A DNA stretch of 64,000 bases from the NCBI RefSeq assembly GCF_902832845.1, contig NZ_CADFDB010000005.1, forward strand, positions 62,001 through 126,000, given 5' to 3'. This document shows, piece by piece, positions 56,947 through 64,000 of the stretch. Under the pieces are notes generated by a model. It searched no databases, was not told the origin of the DNA, and saw only the letters and a program-made list of their open reading frames with translations. This DNA is from Burkholderia metallica. Lineage in GTDB: Bacteria; Pseudomonadota; Gammaproteobacteria; Burkholderiales; Burkholderiaceae. Positions within the stretch are counted from its first letter, which is position 1; each line of letters starts with the position of its first letter. A program made the translations under genes and the position numbers.

Positions 56947-59430
56947 ATGCGCGTGTGGTGGATCGCGTTCGCGCTCGGCGTGGTCGTCCTGCAGCGGCAG
57001 GCGGCGTTGCCGGGCGCGATCGCGTGGACGATCGGTGCGGCCGTGCTCGCGAGCTGCGCGGTGCTGGGCGCGTGGTGCATGCGTCGACGCCGCACACGGG
57101 CGAGCGTCGTGCTCGGATGGCTGTTTTGCGCGGTCGCGGCCGGTGTCGTCGGATTCGGCTACGCGGCCGCGCGGGCCGAATGGCGGCTGGGCGACAGCCT
57201 GCCCGTCGAGTGGGAAGGGCGCGACATCGTCGTCACCGGCGTGATACGCGGGCTGCCCGTGGTCGACGAGACCGGCGCGCGGCTGCTGTTCGCGGTCGAG
57301 TCGAACGATGCCGCGCTGGCCCGTTTCCCGCCGTTGATCCGGCTGTCGTGGCGTGCGTATGGCGCAGCCGCGACACGCGATCCGCTTCCCGAGCTGCGCG
57401 CCGCGCAGCGCTGGCGTTTCGTCGTGCGCCTGAAGCGGCCGCATGCCGAGGCCAATCCCGGCGTGCGCGACAGCGAGGCGGCGTGGCTTGCCGCGGGCAT
57501 TCGCGCGATCGGTTATGTCAGCGCGCCCCGGCGTGCGGTATTGCTCGATGCGCGCGCATCGGGATGGCGTGCGTCGATCGATCGCGTGCGCGACGCGCTG
57601 CGCGCGCGTATCGGCGAGGCGCTCGGCGGCGACGCCGGCCACCGCGGCATCGTCGCCGCGCTCGCGATCGGCGACCAGTCGGGCATCGGCGACGACGACT
57701 GGCGCGTGCTGCGCAGCACGGGCACGAGCCACCTGGTTGCGATTTCCGGTCTCCATGTCGGCCTCGTCGGCGCTATCGCGGGCGGGCTCGTGTCGATGGT
57801 GTGGCGCCGCGTGCGCTGGCGCGCCCGCGCCGCGTCGCTCGTGGTGCCGGCACCGTACGCGGCCGCGCTCGCCGCGCTGGCGGCCGCGGCCGGCTACGCG
57901 GCGCTCGCCGGCTTCAACGTGCCGGCGCAGCGCGCGTGGTGGATGATCGCGACCGGCGGCATCGCGTATCTGGCCGGGCGCAGCGTGCCGACCTCCGCGG
58001 TGCTGTGCGCGGCGCTCGGCGGCGTGCTGCTCGCCGATCCGTGGGCCGTGCTGTCGGCCGGGTTGTGGCTGTCGTTCGGGGCGGTCGCAGTGATCCTGCT
58101 GGCCGTCGCCGGCTGGCGCGCGGTGCGCGAGCCTGACGCGGAAAGCGGGGAGGGCGACGTCGAGGCAGGCTTGTCGAGCCGGTTGCGCGCGTGGGGCGCA
58201 CGCGCCGGGCGCCGTCTCGCGGAAGCCACGCGTGTGCAGTATGCGGTGACGATCGGTCTCGCGCCGCTGACGGCCGCGTGGTTCGCGCAGATATCGCTGT
58301 CGGGCCCGTTCGGCAATGCGTTCGCGATTCCGTGGGTCAGCTCGGTCGTCACGCCTGTCGTGCTGGCCGGCATCGCGCTGCCCGCGCCGCTCGATGCGTA
58401 TGCATTCCGGCTCGCGCATGCGGCGCTCGAACCGATGATGCGGTTGCTCGGACACCTCGCCGACTGGCCGGCCGGCGTGTTCTGGCTGCGCATGCCCGAC
58501 TGGCCGGTGCTGGTGCTGGCTTGCGTCGGTGTCGCGTGGGCGCTGATGCCGCGCGGCTGGCCGTTGCGCTGGGCGGCACCGCTCACGTGGCTGCCGCTCG
58601 TCGCACCGGCCGCCGATGCGCCGCCGCCGGGCGGTTTCCGGCTGACCGTGCTCGACGTCGGGCAGGGCGCGTCGGTGCTGGTGGAGACCGCGCGGCGCAC
58701 GTTGCTGTTCGACGCGGGACCGGGCGCGGAGTCGACCCATGCCGGCGCGCGGATCGTCGCACCGGCACTGCGTGCGCGCGGTATCGCGGCGATCGATTCG
58801 CTCGTGCTCAGTCACGCGGATGCCGATCACGCGGGCGGTGCACCGGCCGTCTATGCGGCAGCCGACGTGCGCCAGCTGCTGGCCGGCATTGGGCCGGACA
58901 GCCGGCTGTGGCGCGACGCGGCCGCCGCCGGCGTCGCCGACCGGCTGCCGTGCGCGGCCGGGCAGCGCTGGACCTGGGACGGCGTCGCGTTCACGATGCT
59001 GTGGCCGCGCGGGGGCCCGGGCGCGGGGACGTCGAACGGGCAGTCGTGCGTGCTGCGCATCGACGCGGGCGACACGTCGGCGCTGCTGACGGGCGACATC
59101 GAGGCGCGCGCCGAACGCCAGCTCGTGGCCGCCGCGCGCGATACGCTGGCCGCGCAGATCCTGGTGGTTCCGCACCACGGCAGCCGCACGTCGTCGGTCG
59201 AGCCTTTCCTCGATTCGGTCGGGCCGCGCGTCGCGGTATTTCCTGTAGGCTATCGCAATCGTTTCGGGCATCCGCACCGGTCGGTGCTCGCCCGTTACGA
59301 GGCACGCGGGATTCCGCTGCCGCGTACCGATCGCGACGGCGCCGTGCGGTTCGACGTCGCGCCGGCCGATGGCGGGTTTGCGTTCGAGCGTCATCGCGAC
59401 GTTCGGCGACGCTACTGGATGGATCGGTGA
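56947..59430 (+). CDS. comEC: DNA internalisation competence protein ComEC/Rec2
   Basis: The 827-residue inner-membrane protein has a DUF4131-like N-terminal region with two hydrophobic segments and a multi-helix Competence domain (about 220-560, starting LVAISGLHVGLVGAIAGG). A C-terminal metallo-beta-lactamase-like domain contains LSHADADHAGG and VPHHGSRTSS. It forms the channel for single-stranded DNA uptake during natural transformation. The start 56947 has GAGGAGGGG upstream. A neighbouring comEA is not present here. Length and domains look intact. Confidence 0.93.
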   Translation: MRVWWIAFALGVVVLQRQAALPGAIAWTIGAAVLASCAVLGAWCMRRRRTRASVVLGWLFCAVAAGVVGFGYAAARAEWRLGDSLPVEWEGRDIVVTGVIRGLPVVDETGARLLFAVESNDAALARFPPLIRLSWRAYGAAATRDPLPELRAAQRWRFVVRLKRPHAEANPGVRDSEAAWLAAGIRAIGYVSAPRRAVLLDARASGWRASIDRVRDALRARIGEALGGDAGHRGIVAALAIGDQSGIGDDDWRVLRSTGTSHLVAISGLHVGLVGAIAGGLVSMVWRRVRWRARAASLVVPAPYAAALAALAAAAGYAALAGFNVPAQRAWWMIATGGIAYLAGRSVPTSAVLCAALGGVLLADPWAVLSAGLWLSFGAVAVILLAVAGWRAVREPDAESGEGDVEAGLSSRLRAWGARAGRRLAEATRVQYAVTIGLAPLTAAWFAQISLSGPFGNAFAIPWVSSVVTPVVLAGIALPAPLDAYAFRLAHAALEPMMRLLGHLADWPAGVFWLRMPDWPVLVLACVGVAWALMPRGWPLRWAAPLTWLPLVAPAADAPPPGGFRLTVLDVGQGASVLVETARRTLLFDAGPGAESTHAGARIVAPALRARGIAAIDSLVLSHADADHAGGAPAVYAAADVRQLLAGIGPDSRLWRDAAAAGVADRLPCAAGQRWTWDGVAFTMLWPRGGPGAGTSNGQSCVLRIDAGDTSALLTGDIEARAERQLVAAARDTLAAQILVVPHHGSRTSSVEPFLDSVGPRVAVFPVGYRNRFGHPHRSVLARYEARGIPLPRTDRDGAVRFDVAPADGGFAFERHRDVRRRYWMDR

Positions 59431-59617
59431 GCGCGGCGCGGGGCGGCGTATCGGAAAAGAACACCCGGGGCTCATGCGCGATGGGCAAGCATGCGCCCGG
59501 CAGAGCGCGAACAGGGGCGCGGGGCATGTGCTGAAGCATTCGCCCGGTCGACTGCGAAGCATGGACGGGAGTCGGCGCCGAAGCACTCACTCCCGTCGAC
59601 AAAGGAGACATCGGCGT

Positions 59618-60463
59618 TTGAAGGACATCATCCACTTCTCGCATGCGAACGGCTTTCCGGCGTCGACATACAGGACGATCTTCGCCGAACTGTCCGACGA
59701 CTACGAGCTGCGCTACATCGAACGGATCGGCCACGACCGCCGCTACCCGGTGACGCGCGACTGGCCGCATCTCGTCGAGCAACTGCTCGACGACATCGGC
59801 AGCTGCTACGAGCGTCCCGTCTGGCTCGTCGGCCATTCGCTCGGCGGCTACCTGTCGCTGATGGCCGCGCTGAAGAAGCCGCAATGGGTGCGCGGCGTCG
59901 TGATGATCGATTCGCCGATCATCGCGGGATGGCGCGCCCGCGCATTGCGGGCGAGCCAGTGGGCGGGGCTCGACGAGCGGCTGTCGCCGGCCGCCGCGAC
60001 GCGCAACCGGCGCACGCGCTGGGGCAGCCGCGACGAAGTCTGGCGGCATTTCCGCGAGAAGCCTGCATTCGCGCGCTGGGACGAACGGATGCTGGCCGAC
60101 TACATCGACCACGGGATTCCGCAGGCCGGCGCCGACGGCGAGCGCTCGCTCGCGTTCGACCGGCAGGTCGAATACCTGATCTACCGGACGCTGCCGCACA
60201 CGCTCGGCCCGCGGCTCGCGCACGGCGCGCCGGTGCCGCTCGGTTTTCTCGCCGGCACGCGTTCGCGCGAGGTGCGCCAGGTCGGGCTCGATGCGACGCG
60301 GCGCGCGGCGCGCGGCCGCATCGAATGGCTGGAAGGCAGCCATCTGTTCCCGATGGAGCGGCCGATCGAGACCGCCCGCGCATTGCAGCGGATGCTGAAT
60401 TCGCTGAGGGCGGCGGAGGGCGATGCGTCGCAGGGCGGCGCGCCGCTCGCGAAGCGCGCCTGA
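59618..60463 (+). CDS. Alpha/beta hydrolase, probable TTG start
   Basis: The 281-residue soluble protein starts (L/M)KDIIHFSHANGFPASTYR. It has the nucleophile elbow GHSLGGYLSL (Ser near 74) and a late His in the GSHLFPMERP segment, giving a plausible Ser-Asp-His triad. The TTG at 59618 is preceded by AAAGGAG about 10 nt away and begins exactly where family homology does. ATG codons further upstream (59561 and others) lead through low-complexity Arg-rich sequence. Substrate is unknown. Confidence 0.8.
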   Translation: MKDIIHFSHANGFPASTYRTIFAELSDDYELRYIERIGHDRRYPVTRDWPHLVEQLLDDIGSCYERPVWLVGHSLGGYLSLMAALKKPQWVRGVVMIDSPIIAGWRARALRASQWAGLDERLSPAAATRNRRTRWGSRDEVWRHFREKPAFARWDERMLADYIDHGIPQAGADGERSLAFDRQVEYLIYRTLPHTLGPRLAHGAPVPLGFLAGTRSREVRQVGLDATRRAARGRIEWLEGSHLFPMERPIETARALQRMLNSLRAAEGDASQGGAPLAKRA

Positions 60464-60613
60464 CGCACGGCTCGACGGCCGGGGCGAACCGCCGGCGCAC
60501 GCGGTGGCACCGGCTGGCGGGCGGCTTCGGCCCGGCGCGCGCGGCTGGCGGGGCGGTGGCGCGGGTCGGTGCGGGTCGGCCCGAAAGGGCGCGATCATCA
60601 CGCCAATTGCTGA

Positions 60614-63174
<2,561 letters not shown>

Positions 63175-63250
63175 AGATCGAATGAACCTTGCGACGGCTT
63201 CGCGCGTCAGTAGCGAAAGCGGTTCGGGCACGCGCGCCGTCGCAGTTTGA

Positions 63251-64000
<750 letters not shown>

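Overview
The window is about 64 kb of high-GC (roughly two-thirds G+C by eye) beta-proteobacterial chromosome. Codon use, gene order (argA-yggX / hrpA; glnA-ntrB-ntrC; aceE-aceF-lpdA followed by a phasin gene; iscR-S-U-A-hscB-hscA-fdx-iscX; lysS-prfB-recJ-rpfE-like; pyrG-kdsA-eno) and protein sequences all point to Burkholderia, most probably the Burkholderia cepacia complex, main chromosome. That placement rests on recognition of the proteins, not on a database search. Nearly all of it is conserved core genome. I see no prophage, insertion sequence, CRISPR array, secretion cluster or obvious island, and no strong candidate for a wholly new system.

Layout: 1-188 tail of a membrane protein; 365-2069 (minus) yggX and argA; 2093-6301 hrpA; 6473-8453 a beta-propeller protein with a sterol-desaturase-family membrane protein; 8565-10204 an EI24/CysZ-like membrane protein overlapping a MoaB/CinA-like protein; 10320-10784 (minus) rhodanese; 11191-15467 the nitrogen-regulation block glnA, ntrB, ntrC; 15557-17671 prolyl oligopeptidase; 17695-18471 (minus) exonuclease III; 18653-18729 initiator tRNA-Met; 18838-19530 (minus) Asp/Glu racemase; 19758-20831 dinB; 20893-24081 (minus) M3 oligopeptidase and folD; 24323-27474 (minus) a FixJ/FixL-like response regulator and sensor kinase divergent from the pyruvate dehydrogenase genes 27748-34202; 34406-34972 (minus) phasin; 35628-36797 a PBP7-type endopeptidase; 36891-37700 (minus) an IclR regulator divergent from lutA-lutB (37884-40054); a 75-residue small protein; an LMW tyrosine phosphatase; 41110-47009 the complete isc operon; 47139-47876 (minus) glycine-zipper protein; 48223-53864 (minus) lysS, prfB (with programmed frameshift), recJ and an RpfE-like gene; 54027-59430 lolC, lolD, tatD, comEC; 59618-60463 an alpha/beta hydrolase; 60665-64000 pyrG, kdsA and the start of eno.

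The most informative content is regulatory. It includes an NtrC enhancer plus sigma-54 promoter before glnA, and two tandem IscR type-1 boxes on the iscR promoter. A LexA box overlaps the dinB promoter. Inverted copies of a 12-mer flank the phasin promoter in the layout expected of PhaR control. A perfectly symmetric -10 box may give leaderless argA and hrpA transcripts in opposite directions. A CTTTTCTTTG-type repeat sits between aceF and lpdA. Many intergenic spaces hold strong hairpin terminators. Open biological questions include the role of the two-component pair beside the pyruvate dehydrogenase genes, the lut operon without an adjacent lutC, the RpfE-like gene, and the 75-residue membrane peptide.
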